Shown here piece after piece: positions 24,121-38,290 of a DNA stretch of 64,000 nt. Under the pieces are notes generated by a model that made no database searches, was not told where the DNA came from, and worked only from the letters and a program-made list of their open reading frames with translations. The DNA is from Lichenostomus cassidix (lineage: Eukaryota > Chordata > Aves > Passeriformes > Meliphagidae): positions 60,051,016 to 60,115,015 of the forward strand of contig CM039182.1 of assembly GCA_008360975.2 (NCBI GenBank), written 5' to 3'. The position numbers and the translations under genes were made by a program. Each line of letters starts with the position of its first letter. Position 1 is the stretch's first letter.

Positions 24121-27100
24121 CAGTTTGTGGGTCAATTTGTTTTTACTCATCTTTGGTTAAATTCAGTTTTGTTTACTGTACATCAATTACATTTAGACAG
24201 TATGACAAAAGAGGAGTGTTTGTATTGATTTCTTTCCAGCTGGAGGAAGTGATATGACTGTAAGGTTTGGTTTGGGTATTTTTTAATTGTTGTTTTGTTT
24301 TTAACTGTTTATTGTTTACTAGTTGACATTCATATTTATTCATTTTAAGCAGTAGGAGGTTATTCTCTCCCTCATAGACAAAAACAAATCCTCTCTCCTG
24401 TCTCATAGATGCTGTTTCATAGTCTCTCAATAGATATTTTCATCTCTAATAGGAACAAAAAGTTGATTTGATCGCGCTCTTTCCCTAATATGGACATCAT
24501 CATGTTCAGCTGCTTAGAATCTGTGCATTTCTCTGCAATGAGTGCATTGATGCCACTGTGTACTTAGGTTTTACACCCTTCTGCTTTCATTTTAGTTATA
24601 TTTCTACACGACAAGTATAAAAACACAAAATACTTGACAATGACTTGACTTGGACCTGTCTCAGAAGAACATCCTACAGTTCTCAGGTAATTTCTGGTTA
24701 AGACATGTTCTATAATAGTATTATTCCTCTGACAATTATATTGCCAACAAAAACCTCAAAGTCATCATTACTGAGGTAAATGGCTCAGTGTCCACTGAGA
24801 GTGAGTCTGTTCTTGGGATAAGGTATCTATCCAAGGTGATGAGTATCTACTTAAACAATTTCTGTAGCCGCAGCAATCAGTAGCAGGCCCCCAGTATCCT
24901 GTTCAACCCAAAATCACCTCATTAGAGAGGGCTGGGTGCTACACCATGTGGATTTGAGAAAGGAAAACATTTCTGGATCATTATACTTCCTACTGACTAC
25001 AGCTGCCAAAGTCAGGATTTCCTCAACCTGCCTTATTTGCCAATATGAATTCTATCAGGGTAGAAAATGACTTTTTTTTGGCCACTTTATTGATTTACGG
25101 ACATTCAACAGCCCAGTTTAAGAAGCTGTTAGGTCTCTGGCAGCAAGTTCTAGACCAGTGGTCATGGTGAATATGCAGATTATCTCCATAGCTTGAGCAT
25201 GGTATGTCCAACACATCCAGAAGTCATGTCTAGGGTCAGGATATTAATTCATGGTAAATTCTGTGTATCCAGTGTTGAACTTTCAAAAAATGGGCCACAT
25301 GTAATTAGTGCATTTAATACATTGTGGGTAGAAATATGAGATCCCAGTGCCAGTCTTTCTGATATTAGATCAAAAGGGGTTTTATGAATTTTCCTATTCA
25401 TAGAAACACATAAGGAGCATCTTTTAAACTTATTATGTGTGGATTTTACTTTCAGCCCAAAGGAATTGAGAGAATGTTGTCTCTTGTAGAAGGGAAGTCA
25501 TGTACTTAATCAGAAGCTATAAAGGGCTATATATATAATAATATCAATCCTGAAAGCATAACAGTCACTGCTGTTTTCATCAAAATATTATTATTATTAA
25601 AAATAAATACTTGTCAAACACAAAGTAAAAGCATTTTTATCATTACCACCATTTTTCTTTAGAATAAAAAAAAGGCTATATAACTCCATTTTGGCATGTG
25701 CTTGATTGTTAATTGTTTCTATTTCAGACAATCTAATGTAATTGCTGCTGAGTGGCTCTTCTTTCCCACTAGTCCTGTTTTGTGCTGTTATGAGGAAAAA
25801 TGCATCCTCTACCAAGATTTTTTTTTTAACCATATATAAATTTTGCCACTGCAGTGAAGAGCTCTTACCAGGTGTCCAATCATCTAAGTTAATTATAGCT
25901 AGAGGATAAAGCTGTGTTCATAAAAGTTGTAGAGGAAACTTGGGGTTGAGGGGGAAGGGTTGTCTTACAGGTATCATTATGCTGAAGCAGCTTTTGAGAT
26001 AAAAAAGAACATCTCAAGTCTTCATTAGGAATTATAAATTTCCAAGTCTCATCATTCCAATTTCAGCCTTTGGGCACAAGTAAATATTCCAAAATGAAGC
26101 TCAGCCACTTTCCTCTGTTTTCTACATAGACTTCCCTATGGTTTAATGTGGTTTTCAGCAGTAATCACAATTATTCATCTCTCACACGGTAGCAAATACA
26201 ATGTGCATTTGTACTAAATTCAGGGACATGGGACAGCCTTTACTATATAATAGGAAATAATCTGGCCCCATCTAATACCAATTTTTTATCTTCAGAATTC
26301 CTCCCAGCTGAATAGATTATGCAAGGTTTTCCTTCAAGGCAGAAAAACTTCTGCACTGCAGAGAAGCCCTACAAATGAAGTCAGACTTTCCAGGAGCATC
26401 ATATCCTTGGCGACTGATAGCAATGTACCTGCCTTTCTGCTGATTATGTACCAAGCAGAAAGAGAGCAAAACCAGGTAGGAACCTTGAGGCACAATCATG
26501 CTGAGGAGAAAAGGGTCATGTGGTGACAGGAGTGACTCCTCGTGCTCTATGCCGAAGCGTTGGATGGACAGACTGTTACACTTCCACTCCTGTGAAACAA
26601 CACTTGGTGAGAAAAGAGGGCCAAAGCCACAGAGCAGTCAAGGGATTTTGTACCCCTGATTGGAAATGAGAACTTAGACTGCTTTTTGGTAGGAGATGCA
26701 GCCAGCATTCCAGTTCTTTTGGTTTGTCGGTTTGGGGTGTTGTTCTCCTCCTGGGCTAATTCTCAAAAAATTCAGATATGAGAAGCTCTGTAGAAGAATG
26801 GCAAAATGCAAAAGACAGACAAGGGTCTTAGGAAGAAGTCTTATCTCTGAGTTATATTATGAAACCTGTGATTTTGTGCTACTTGTCCCAGGAATCAACT
26901 CAATAGTTTTGTCTGATGTGAGTTTTGAGTTAATTTGCTCCCAAAATAAAACCATGAAGCTTCAAAGTAGAATCTCAGGGAATACTACTGTAAAATGCAA
27001 TGACATGAGATTTGGAAACATTTGTTCAGAGATTTGGAAATAATCTGATTAGGTTTTGTTTGCTTGAGTTTTGGGAGCTTTTTGGGTTTTTTTAATTTTG

Positions 27101-27949
27101 TACTTTCCTCTTTCCTCTCTCCAATATCCCAGTTATGAATTAGGGCTCTTATGGTAAAATAGGCATATTTATTGGTAATTAGGTGATTATTATTTATAGA
27201 TATAAAGCTTAAATCTATATTAATTTTCAGGTTAAGAATTGTTTTAGATACTTTCATTCAGCCATATATATACATTGGTCTATAACTACTCTTGTGTTTT
27301 ACTTGATACCATGTTTTGGCACCTTTCTCCAGTAAAATTTTCCATTATATTTTGGGTTGGGGGTTTTTTATCATTATGTAGAGAGTATTAAAGTACATCA
27401 GAGGGACCAACCTGCTATATTAGCCAATGTATCTGTCCCTTTTTTTCTTTGGAATTACTGATTTTGTTGAAAAATAAATAAGTAAATATTCAAGATTTTG
27501 AAGAATAAGCTTGTCACATTATGTCAGGTTTACTTCCCACTCAACTTCACTGATGAGTATATGGCTACTGTTTTCCAGTCATTTTGTTCTGAAATAATAG
27601 TGACTGGCAAGAGAAATTTTCCAAAATGCCTATGGTATTGAGAATTGTAAACCCTTCTTTTCCAAAGCAATTTAGGAAGCACTCAGGCTTTCAGAGGTGT
27701 TGTCTTTAGGAAGCATGTTTTTGTTTAACTTGAGTAAAACTCCAAAGGACACCTGCTCATCCAAATAAGTATAACTTTTGTTTTAAAATCAGGTGAGATA
27801 CTATTTTTGAGATAGTTACAATTTTATTAATGTAGTTTGAGTGACCTTTGTCTGAGTTTAATAGTCTTATATGCCAGAAAAGGAAGGATGGGAAAACATC
27901 TCTTTAATGCTATTTTGTCAGAGGTTTCAGTTGCAAAGCAGTGATAGTG

Positions 27950-28180
27950 TGGAATGGTTAAACTGTTTGGCGGGATGCAATATTTAAAAAACAGACTGTT
28001 GTTGGTAGCGTTCTATTACTGCCTCTCTGCAGGAATGGATTTTACACATTAGCAATGGTTTCAATCGCATTAGTAAAATATATAAAAGTTAAGTTTGTTA
28101 ACATTTTACCAGTTAAAGCATTCTCTCTGCTGAGTAGAGTTTCATGCTATATTTGCTGATTAAAGACAGCCCTCTTAGCT
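27950..28180. promoter_or_regulatory. Candidate conserved noncoding element
   Basis: Composition is balanced and repeat-free, with retained CpGs (ggcgggatg, gtagcgttc, caatcgcatt) and the alternation of AT cores and GC motifs often seen in enhancers. No alignment is available; low confidence. Confidence 0.25.
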
Positions 28181-28979
28181 ATGATCTAATCTGGGTCATG
28201 TTGATAAATTTCCACCAAACAACTTTAACCTTTCATTCCCTAGCTGCATAACTTCATCTTTGTATCCTATTAAACCTACACCTAAAATCTCAGTTCATTT
28301 AAATGATGCCTACTATTGTGCGTCCTGTAAGGCCTTTCACTCATTTAATTTCCAAATTTGTTTAGAATGACTTCAATATTTGTTTAAATTCACAGATTTT
28401 ACAGTCATGTCTGAAGTTCAAAATGTAGTCCCTGTGTAACTATCTTCTTTTTTGGGAAAGCTTTGGGAAGCATTGATCAATTTAGGATCTGGAATAAGCC
28501 TCAGTTCCAATGTCCAATAACATAATCCAGGTTTAGGCCCATGTCTAAACTTAAGCTACATTGTGAGCAGCTCTGCAGCTTTCCAATATTAGCAGCATAT
28601 TATACACTAGGAGCAGAATCTGTGCAAATGTGTCTCCCCTCTCAATTTGTATTGGTACACAGCTTCCACATAAATATGTAATATCCTGAGTGCCAGGAAG
28701 TTATGAAGGAAAGGCATCTAATATCTTAGAAAGTATAACCCCTCGCCACAGTAAAAAACCTCTCTAGGATCTTACTACATGTCAAGCATGGAGAAATTAT
28801 CAATTAGTTCCGTAGACTGTACCTCAGATTTTTTCCTGATATTTCCTCAATCCTGTTTTCTTGTTCATATTTTGATCATGTTACTAATTATTCCCTGTGA
28901 CAGCAATCAGATCCCACGGAGTCACACTCCTTCATGGGGGCTAAGTGCTCCCACCTTTGTCTCAGTACTAATGTACTTC

Positions 28980-29060
28980 AGCACAAGTACTCAACATCCC
29001 AACCCCCTCCTTCCTTTTCTTTCCTCCTCTGCTCTCCCCCTCCCTTTGCTCCCCAGATAG
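28980..29060 (+). repeat. Polypyrimidine tract
   Basis: The plus strand is almost pure C and T from about 29000 to 29056, with mixed rather than repeated units. Such a homopyrimidine-homopurine run could adopt triplex DNA. Being next to an AG is not enough to call it a splice acceptor. Confidence 0.7.
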
Positions 29061-30540
29061 TCCATTCTCCCAAGGAAGCAACCATTGCAGAAGTGTCTCC
29101 TGATTCATTGCCATTTCATAGTAAGAATGGCACTTTGTAAAACCATAGGCAAGCACAAATGTTGAGGAAAGGACATAATACATGCAGATTTGTCATGAGT
29201 TTTGTAATTACCTTTGCATTCTTCAAGGAATCCCAGAAGCATAAGGAAGGAAGGAAGTAGTGTTGTTTTGGCCCCAGATGACTTTAAAACTATGGTGGAT
29301 TGCATTGCGGGATCCTATTAATAATTAAACTATCTGTCACTTACCAACAACATACATTGCAAATTAAATTTAAGCAAAAAGAAAAAAAAAGATCATTTGG
29401 GACTGAATTAGCAGGCTTCAGAGAGAAATAAATAATAATCAAACATCTGTGTTCTAAATAGTACGTGCTTTATCAGACAAACAACTGTTACCGTCTCATT
29501 GTATAAAATGGCTTGGGGAAAACACCGTAGCTCAAAAGCAAAGTCTCAGTTAGAAAAGAGAAAAAAAAGTTCATTAACAAGTCAGGAAGTGATTGAAAGT
29601 TGCCATGTTGCTGTATTGCCTTTTTTCTCTGTTGTCTCTGCTGGCAGTAAAACTGTATTTATTTTAGTACTTGATTCAGTGGACAAATGGCAACTCCAAA
29701 GCTAAGGAAAAAAATGCTAATGGCATACATTCACAAAGTACAGCAGCTGAAACTTCCAAACATTCTGAGCATCAGAATATGATCCTATCTTCCTTGCTGA
29801 GTTTTCAAGCACCTATTCTCCAGTGAAAGTTATAGGGTTTATTTTTGCCAGGGACAAGATAAAAGATACCAAATTAACAAATAGGTAAAGAGGGAGAACA
29901 TACTGTTACCTCCATGCTGCCAGGACATGCTGCTCAGGCGTGCTGCTGACCAGACATTAACACATTGCTAATATGCACAAGGGGGAAAAGTGACCCAAAT
30001 AAAACAGTAATAAATAACAATGCAATACACTAATTAGCCTAGTGTAATATTTCATAATACACAGGCTACTTTTGTCCTTCTTCCTCTCCTTACATCATCT
30101 TTCAGCCTCCTGGAAGCCATTGGGATGGCATGAGTTTGTAGGATAATAAACCAAATAAACTCATCATTCAGACTATAATAGGATGACTTTCTCTGTGTCT
30201 CCTAACATCACATTCCCTTTTTCCACACCAAATCATGCTCCATACTGTATCACTATGACTGAGGAACAGTGGTGGATAGCTACAAATGATCCATGACAAG
30301 ATCACACAAAATCTAATGATAATACAGAGAAAGCCTTGAATATTTCACACTATTGTTAGGAGGTTTTTACCTCTTTTCCTGACCTCCAGCACTTGATTGC
30401 TGCAATGTCTGCATGTCTGCAAGTTAGGATTCTGCTACCTTTTGAGCAGGCGGCTGTCTGTTTGTCTACTCCTTAGGTAACTGTGTTAAAATACCCTATT
30501 CCAGCTGTAACACTTGTTTTACAAGAGCCCTCGTTTTGTC

Positions 30541-30890
30541 TGACACAATATGGAACAACATTTGTCATTCGTTATCAGGGGTGATATATTTGTTAGCCTG
30601 CAGAGAAACATCTGCTGTGCTTTAATCTCTAGTGTGCAGGCCAATATTCATAGGATACAGCTGCATAAAATCAGAGTATTAGATGGGGCTGTCCAGTCTG
30701 ACATGAAGGCTAGCTGGCAGGCAGATAGAAACAGATTTTATTATCTGCTTTTTACATATTTATTTATGTCAAATATTTCTGAGAATCCATACATTAAAGC
30801 CCTTTTTATGCATTGTTGTGTTGCGGTGACAAGCCATCGACAGCTAAATGAGAAATTTATGTTACATATTTAATATGGACATCTGAATGA
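30541..30890. promoter_or_regulatory. Candidate conserved noncoding element
   Basis: This is a repeat-free block with ordered motifs: GGCTGTCCAGTCTGACATG, tagctggcaggcagatag, tatttatgtcaaatatttc, ttgcggtgacaagccatcgacag and ttatgttacatatttaa. It keeps CpGs and changes texture sharply from the flanking A/T-rich sequence. A 107-codon frame covers 30550-30873 but has no recognisable domain and lies wholly inside this block; an open frame can arise in a conserved element without coding. Untested. Confidence 0.35.
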
Positions 30891-33889
30891 TTATCAAATC
30901 TATAGAAGCCAAGCCTTTCCAATCACCCTTAAATAATGGATGAGAAGTGGATGTGACTCAATTTGTTCAGTATAAAACCTAGACGACCTCTGTCTCTCAT
31001 TTCATCACTGCAGCACTGTCATTATTTGCTTCTATTCATCTCACTTGGCATCACTCAATAAAATCTGCACATGATAAAGAGAATAACCTTGGTCAATAGT
31101 AAGAATGCACAAGGAGGAAAAATGATCATTTCCTCTCCTCCCAGGTATGGTGCCACAATGTACACCACCATGGCTATATGAACTTCACAAGGATGCTGGT
31201 ATGGAGTCATATGAAAGAGGAGACAAAAACTTTAATGAGATAGTTGGATGTAAGGAGGAGGAGGGATGGGCTGGATTAATGTTCTTTTATTTAGTTTGTG
31301 GATTTATGGTGAGGAAATTTTTAAGAGGGATTTAAAACTGAAGAAAAGAAAAGCCACTGGAAATATGGCTTTATTTAAAATAATTGCAGAAACATTCTTG
31401 CAGGGGAAAGACAGTGTAAGTATGTTATTGAAGTTGCAACAAATTCCTCTGCTGCTATCTAGCAAGGGTTTGATGGCCCCAGGAAACATGTTTTTCATTA
31501 AGACTACCAAAGAAGTACTTGTAAGAACAGACCATATTAAAAATACTGGTCATTGTAAAAATCAGAAAAAGAAGAAGGAAAAAAACCAGTTGTGCAGGTT
31601 AGTTTTTGAAAGTAAATCATGCTCTTTGAAAATACTTCACTAGGCTGCCTGTGATCATGAAAGTCTCATAGCTAACATTATATATTCGCTTCTCTTTTCA
31701 AAGGTGCCATATTTGGGTTGACATGTCAGTAAATGAATGCAGGAATGACAAAGATTAACTTCATATGCATCAAGATGAGAAGGCTTCTGGTCATAGAAAT
31801 GTCCAAAATGTGTAACCAGATTTCATGGAAGCAGGAAAGAGTTCGTATGTCATGCTTAGTAGAGCACACTGTAATTTTATATCTCATTATTCATACAAAT
31901 ACCCTACAGAATGTTAACCAAAATGGAGAAAGCTATTGAGGGCTGAAGTGAAAAATGATAGGAACAGAAGGTTAGAAGGGGCATAAAGGATAGGAAATTG
32001 TAAGCAAAAAGGAGGCAGAACTGGGCTGCAGTGTGCTGATTAAAGATTGGGTTACTGCTGCATTTAAAAAAGGAACAGAGTCAGTGAGTCTGAGGATGTT
32101 GGCTAGACATTTACTGCAGAAGCAGCAGCAAAGTCTCAATCTGCAAGTTTGAAAGGGATGAGTAAGAATCATAAGGAAACTAAGTAGTAAAAGAAAAAAG
32201 GGAACCATGGGTGCATAAGAAGAGATGAGATCATAACAGGTCAAAACATAGGTATAATGCTGCATTCAAAGACTGATGAGGAACACAGAATCAGCATTGT
32301 ATAATATACAAGTGAGAAATTACTGAAGTGGCTTTGCATATCCATACCATGCAGACACTTATCAGGAGCTTATCATGTTTTCTTCTTGTCTTGGGGTGAT
32401 GTTATGATAGTCCTGTATTCCCTATCATTTGCTTTTATGCCCTGTAGCTTTAAGGGTTCAGCAGAGTACATTGCAAGTCAATGTCACATGTGAGGGAAGC
32501 TGTCCTTAGGTGGTCTTCTAGAGCAAAGCAACCTGGTTTCCAAAGAAGAACTTGTGGTGGACTTTGAAACAATTTTAGATGAACGGAAGAGACTCCCAGT
32601 TCATGCCTCAGAGGACAATAGTAATGCAGCTGTCTCAACAAAGAAAATGGTCTTTGCTTCAGCAAGAATTAGCTGCAGAGGATGAAGTGAAAGGCAGGGG
32701 TAAAACAGTGTGTGGCAGAAGAAAGGAAACAGGGACACAGGGCCACTAGGATCAGAGAAAAGATGCTGATATCTGTTATGGATGAGAAAGTCAATTACAA
32801 AATAACTTGGTAAAGGTAGGGAAAGAAGCAAAGATAAAGGGAAATCCCAGCTTTGGCAAATGTAAAAAAAAAAACCCCAACAAAAACCATAAAAACCACA
32901 ATTAATACTAGCAAGCTGTTCACCTAAATTCGACTAAACTAGCATGAATTGGAAGATGCTTCAGTGTTCAAGATTATCTTCTGTGAAAGCTTCATGGAAG
33001 AATGAGGAAGTGAAGGTCAGAGGAGAACATGTCTGGCAAGACCATTTAGAACTGTAAAGCTAGAAATTAACAAAAAGTGATGAAAGAATAACTGGTGGGA
33101 GTATTCAGAGATAGAACCTGTCAGAAGAAATAATCATATTTAGATGAGAAAATTATGTTGAATACTTAGCTATGTAGGTCTCTGGGGAATAGGCTTATTT
33201 GGGGTTCTTGAAACACAGAAGATGATTCCATATATGACAGGGTATCTGAAGCAGTAGGCAGAGATCACTAAGTAAAGTGCAGGTTAAGTATTTATACCTG
33301 CCGGGTATCTGTGGGGGATGAGGACTGGGATAATTCTCTTCATTAGACAGTGAGAGAAAGAACATTGATCACAGAAGGAGATGAGGTTGTGGAAGGGATG
33401 AGAATTTTCCTATTTATACAAATTATAAGAAATTAAATATATTATTTGCAGGCTATCCTGGGAATAGATAAAATTCCTTCTAAAATGATTTAATGAATAG
33501 CGTACTAGAAGTAGAAATTGTAAATAAAGATGAAAATAAAGAAAACATTGAATTGACAACACGAGAACATTAAAAAATTCTCACTTGTTTTGAATGTAAC
33601 AGGAATATTTGTACAAATATGTTAAAGTTCCTAAAGTGCTACACCAGACTTGTTTATCTCTATTTCTTCATAATGACAATGCCATTTTACCATTAAAGTA
33701 AAAATTGATAGGAAAAATAAAAATTTACCACTTTCCTTCATCTCACCTCTATACACATCGAGGTTAGTGATGTCTCTACATTGAAATAATAGGGACAAAT
33801 TTAAAAAGAAACAAAAACCAAAACAAACATATATAATATGTTTAGTTGTCCAGAACTGTGTTCAGATGAGAGCTTTTGTTTTGTTTGTT
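30891..33889. other. Gene-free stretch, partly purine-rich
   Basis: Bases 31940-33400 are noticeably purine-rich on the plus strand (long runs of GA, GGA and AAG), which yields long minus-strand frames rich in Leu, Ser and Phe. These frames (for example 31972-32265) are products of skewed composition. No gene is supported. Confidence 0.55.
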
Positions 33890-34135
33890 GACAGAACTGT
33901 AGAAATCAACTTGACACGGTATGTCTGCATATTCAGGAATTATCTGGGAAAAATCACATGCAAAGGCAGCACCAGTTAGGAGTGGTGAATTGCTTGAAAT
34001 CATTTGTAATAGTCATGAGCAGTTTGATCGTTTCCCCAGCCTTTTGAAGCCGTGTGATTTGTGCTGTAAAGCTAACGCTGGCAATAAAGAACCCATGTCT
34101 ATCTGTTAATCAGGTTGAAGATGGCAGCTGTTTCA
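33890..34135. promoter_or_regulatory. Candidate conserved noncoding element
   Basis: About 245 bases of complex, repeat-free sequence with CpGs at tgacacggt, tgatcgtttcc, gaagccgtg and taacgctgg, and cores such as ttgacag, tctgttaatcag and cagctgtttc. A terminal E-box (CAGCTG) follows an ATTA-type site. The texture resembles developmental enhancers; no cross-species evidence is available here. Confidence 0.38.
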
Positions 34136-36001
34136 CATCAAGAGGATTTTAAGACAAAAGAAGAATAAAATACAAGACAGACAGAGAAAGGAAAATTCTA
34201 TTCTTTGTCAGAGTCTAAAATTAATTGCGATGATTTAAACAATTCCAATGAAGACCTTTGTGTAGGCTGAAGAGATAATGGGGAATACTGTATTTCATTG
34301 ATGAAGCATTGATACAATCAGCTTCAAGTCTCACTGAATGCCTTGAAATCCTTTCAAATTCCTTTACTTTTCAAAGTCTCTAGCATGTTGGAAAAGTTGC
34401 CGTTTCATCCTTTGTTGCCACAGCCTTCAAAATGGCATTAATTATTTTGACTTTTATTGTTAGAGTTATACAAGAATAAAGGCTCTTGGATATGACCTTT
34501 CTGTCATTTAAAGGGAGTTTATTAATTCTAATTTAAGGTTTCTTTGATTTATTCCAAATGTTTCTTTGTTTATATCATGTGCTGATCTGATAATAAGACC
34601 CACTATGAGAAAGGACACTTCTATTTTTTAGCTTAGATGAAAAGGAAGTTGGAAAGAGTTCTGAAGTGCAGGATTTCAGTGGAGGAAATCCTTCTCTCTT
34701 TGCAGTCAGTAAGGTTTTTCTGTTGTCTTCAGCTGAGCCTAAACTTACCCCACTATGCATGAGGATAGACCTGTGCTGTGTTGTTTTGGATTTGAGCAAC
34801 TCCAACAAGGTTTTCTCACGTTGGTTTTATGACACAAATTAAACACCACTAGCCAGGGGATTCTTGTTCAAATGTTCACCATTTAAAGACTGCACTGGAT
34901 GTCATTTTATTAATATATTAATGAATATTATTTTATTCTAGAAAAAAAAAAGACACTATTAAGCCATACTGATAAATAGTTAATGTACTCACTGTACCTT
35001 TTCCTTCCTTACCCCAAAGCAACACTGTATGGAGTGACTGTTAATTTCATATGTAAATGATGAATTATAGAACCATAATATTAAAATGTTTCTCTGCCTA
35101 GGAGAGCTAACCAGTGTCTTGCAATCAATTTATTTTGAGACTCACCCCACTCTTCAAGAAGCCACATACAGGCAAAACAATCCACTCCACAGTATTTTAT
35201 CTTTTTGCTTCCACAAATTGCACACAACCAAAGGCTAAGAAAGGGTAAGATTATACCACTTAAAACAGCTTTCTTGTACAAGAAACATTAACAATTGTCA
35301 GTCTCAAAATATGAAATATATAACTGGAAATTTAAATGGATACCAGTGGGAAGAGCATGGGCTTACCCTTCAATGAAACCCATTATGTTTTTTAGCAGAT
35401 GAATGGCTCAGGGTTACAGACTTTAAATTCATGGTGGCTTTAGGTGTTTTAAAGAGGGCTTTTATGGCTCTCCCTGGGTTTTGTTGAGTTGGACAAAGGC
35501 ACCTGGTTTTGCAGATGTAGGGAAGTGAATAACTAGTGCTAATAAAAATCTTAAACACTCATCAAGAATTTCCTGAAATATTTCCTCAGTAAAATGCTTG
35601 ACACATATTTGCTTTTATTTTGTCATGTACACAAAAAATATGATGATGAATATTCACTCTGTGATGTATCTTTGTACATTTAATATGCACTTATTAAAAT
35701 TACCAAAAATTCACAAAGAATGTCACATATGCAGTCTCTGGAGAGGGAGAAAATGAGGCAAAGTTCAATACATGTTCCCCAAAATGTAAGGTTTTTTCTT
35801 GTAAGTTGCTAAATAGATTTAACACGTTATAGTTAGTGAAAAAACCTTAGTTAAACACTAGGCACTGGTGACTTTTGATTTGTTTGTATCACAATTGTAT
35901 AGTCTGCATTGATAGTATACTCATTTATGTGCCTATACATTCATTCAGATGATTTGTTGTGTCTTCTTTTACCTAAATGAAAGAGGTTTCTTTTTGTTTT
36001 C

Positions 36002-36021
36002 CCACTCTGTTCCACTCTGTT
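36002..36021. repeat. Perfect 10-base tandem duplication
   Basis: Two exact copies of ccactctgtt lie head to tail. This is replication-slippage scale and no function is implied. Confidence 0.85.
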
Positions 36022-36394
36022 CCCATACCTTAGTAAAGCTGGCTACAACTGTTACTGTAGCTGAATACATGGGCAATTATTTTCAAACAGCTGGAAACTT
36101 TTTAAGGTTCGTTTTTCTGCTCTGTGAGTTATTAGTAGGTAGCTCTTCTTTCATGATGGATTGCATGGCCCTGCCTGAAGACTACCTATATTGTCAATCT
36201 CCTTTTGCTTATACTTAACAGTGAAAAGGTCTGTAACTTGAACCACACAACTATCAGGTTCCACACAGGAGCCTCACTATTTGGCAAATTATTTGCCTTT
36301 GTTGCATTCATTTTTGTTTATAAAATACTAATTACCTCTTTTATTGTTTGAAGAGATTAAAAGTTAATAGGAGAAACTAAATAAACAGAATGCC

Positions 36395-36525
36395 ATTCTG
36401 CACAAACTATATAAGCTGGTAATTAATTTCTGGCCTCCTCTGAGCTAATTAACTCATATAAAGAAATGAAGTTAATGAACCATAATTCTAGTCATACAAG
36501 TGTAGATACAAGCAGTTTGACTTAA
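36395..36525. promoter_or_regulatory. Candidate homeodomain-site cluster
   Basis: In about 130 bases there are repeated TAATT/AATTA cores (ggtaattaatttc, gagctaattaactc, agttaatgaacc) in a repeat-free setting. Dense TAAT sites are a usual feature of homeodomain-bound enhancers but also occur by chance in AT-rich DNA. Confidence 0.28.
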
Positions 36526-37340
36526 TGAATTAATAAGATATTTCTTTTCTTAGAGGTTTTTCAATTGTCTTCCTAGTCTGTAGGCCTCCTTAATGTTTCT
36601 TTCTGGCTAAAATATTTAATAAATGTCAGGGCAACCTGGAGATGGGACTTCACAAATTTTACTGTCATGTAGGAGACCACCATTTCAGAGAAAACAGGGA
36701 ATTCTAGCTCAGCTGGATGATGAATCTTGATACACAACAGAGATGTTTTATTCTGACTGGAGGTGATGCAGTAACCATCTTACACTGAAAAGTAACAGTT
36801 TGTGAAAATGCAGTCACTCTGCTTTATCTGGACTGAGGCAAAAGTAAAAAGGAAATAATTAATAATTATCATGATATCCCTTTGTCTGAGTGAAAGGATC
36901 AATTGTTAGTTTAGACTGCTGACAACCTCACTTCTATCAGCATTTCATCAGGAATTTGCACTGTTATCTGAGCAGACTACAATCAAAACTTGAGTTGGAT
37001 GTGTAATTCTTAGTTAATCTTGAGAAAAAGATTGTTTATCTCATGCCTCCTGTTTTCTTCTGGAAACAAGACTTATTTTGCCTGTTTTGCTACAGTACCA
37101 ATACAGTGTTAGTTTTTGCTGTACAAAAGTGATATCAAATAGACCCTGTGCTAAAGAAAATAATATATCCAGTGTGGCAGCCCATGGAAAACCTTATCTC
37201 TGTGGCTTTCATTGACACGTCATCCCCCGGTAAAACTTTTTGTGATGCCACTAATACTCCCTCAAACAGAGTTGGGCCTTATGCATTCATGAAGTATCAA
37301 AACCTCCAAAATTCCATGGAGTAGTTTTCTGCAATACTGA

Positions 37341-37370
37341 TTTCTTTCTTTTTTTTTTTTTTTATTTTTT
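37341..37370. repeat. Poly(T) tract
   Basis: A 30-base T-rich run with few interruptions. It could be the reversed A-tail of an old retrocopy, but no retrocopy sequence is visible beside it. Confidence 0.85.
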
Positions 37371-38034
37371 AACTTCATGGCATGAAACATGATTGTATAG
37401 ATTACATTATTCTTAATATTTTACAAACATTTTAGAATGATTATTGATAAGCAGTCTTAAGAACATGCTGCTTCTAACACTTTAAGAATAAAACCACAAG
37501 CTGAGAAAAAAAAACCTAACATTTTAAAATTGATTTTCCCCTTCAGTACTGGAGTACAGAACATAATTGGACATCTGTTATGAAACCTGGAACTTCATGA
37601 ATCAGCAAAAGGATTCCGTTGATTTCAGATGGATTTTCATCCCTAATCATTTCAGAAGAAGAAAATACAAGATAAAAGTCTTTACATATTTCTGAACGCC
37701 ACACTGCTCTTTGTACATGTATTCCTTGCTCCTTTTCCCTTTTAGACAAAAACTTCTATTATTTTAAACATGTCATTTACCTAAGTGTCAGCAGTCTCTC
37801 TTTCCGACCTTTGACCTTGGACTGTGACCAGGTGATCAATTCTGTTTTCCTTGGGCCTGAAAGCACAGCTGACACAGCTTTAGAAATGTATTTAATCTTG
37901 ATTTAGTAACTTGCATTTATCCGTCTCCATTATTTACTTAGATGGTAAAAGTACATCCTTTCAGGGCTATTTGTTTTTAATTGTTGAAGTAGACGCACAT
38001 AAACATGCTGCAGTCACTAAAAGTAAACAGTGTC

Positions 38035-38290
38035 TGGTGGCTAATAGTCTGAACATAAAATGACAGGGCTTTTTAGATTGGAAAAATCTCTTATATGACC
38101 ATGACAGCATTTGTTATGAATGAAAAAAATGGCTGCTTAGTACCAACATGCAATGTAATTAAGAAGCAAGATTCCAATAAAACCTGTTTCAAAGCAGCTT
38201 GTCAATACAAAACCCATGAAGAACAACTTAAGCATGGCAAAACATGATTTTTCGAAAGAAAAGATTGGTGCACCATTTCAGGTTTTGCAC
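38035..38290. promoter_or_regulatory. Candidate conserved noncoding element
   Basis: Complex, repeat-free sequence with atggctgcttagtac, catgcaatgtaattaag, ccaataaaacc and agcagcttgtcaatac. It differs from its flanks by lacking homopolymer and by its ordered motifs. The judgement is on texture only. Confidence 0.28.

Larger units (their letters stand above)
24121..30540. other. Gene-free AT-rich stretch
   Basis: No supported gene in 6.4 kb. It contains a pyrimidine-rich tract at about 28980-29060 and one motif-dense block at 27950-28180, listed separately. Frames of 115 codons or fewer lack any recognisable domain. Confidence 0.55.

Noticed and set aside
31266..31643. 125-codon plus-strand frame rich in Lys, Leu and Phe
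   Set aside because: Lysine-rich runs come from A-rich sequence; no domain is seen.
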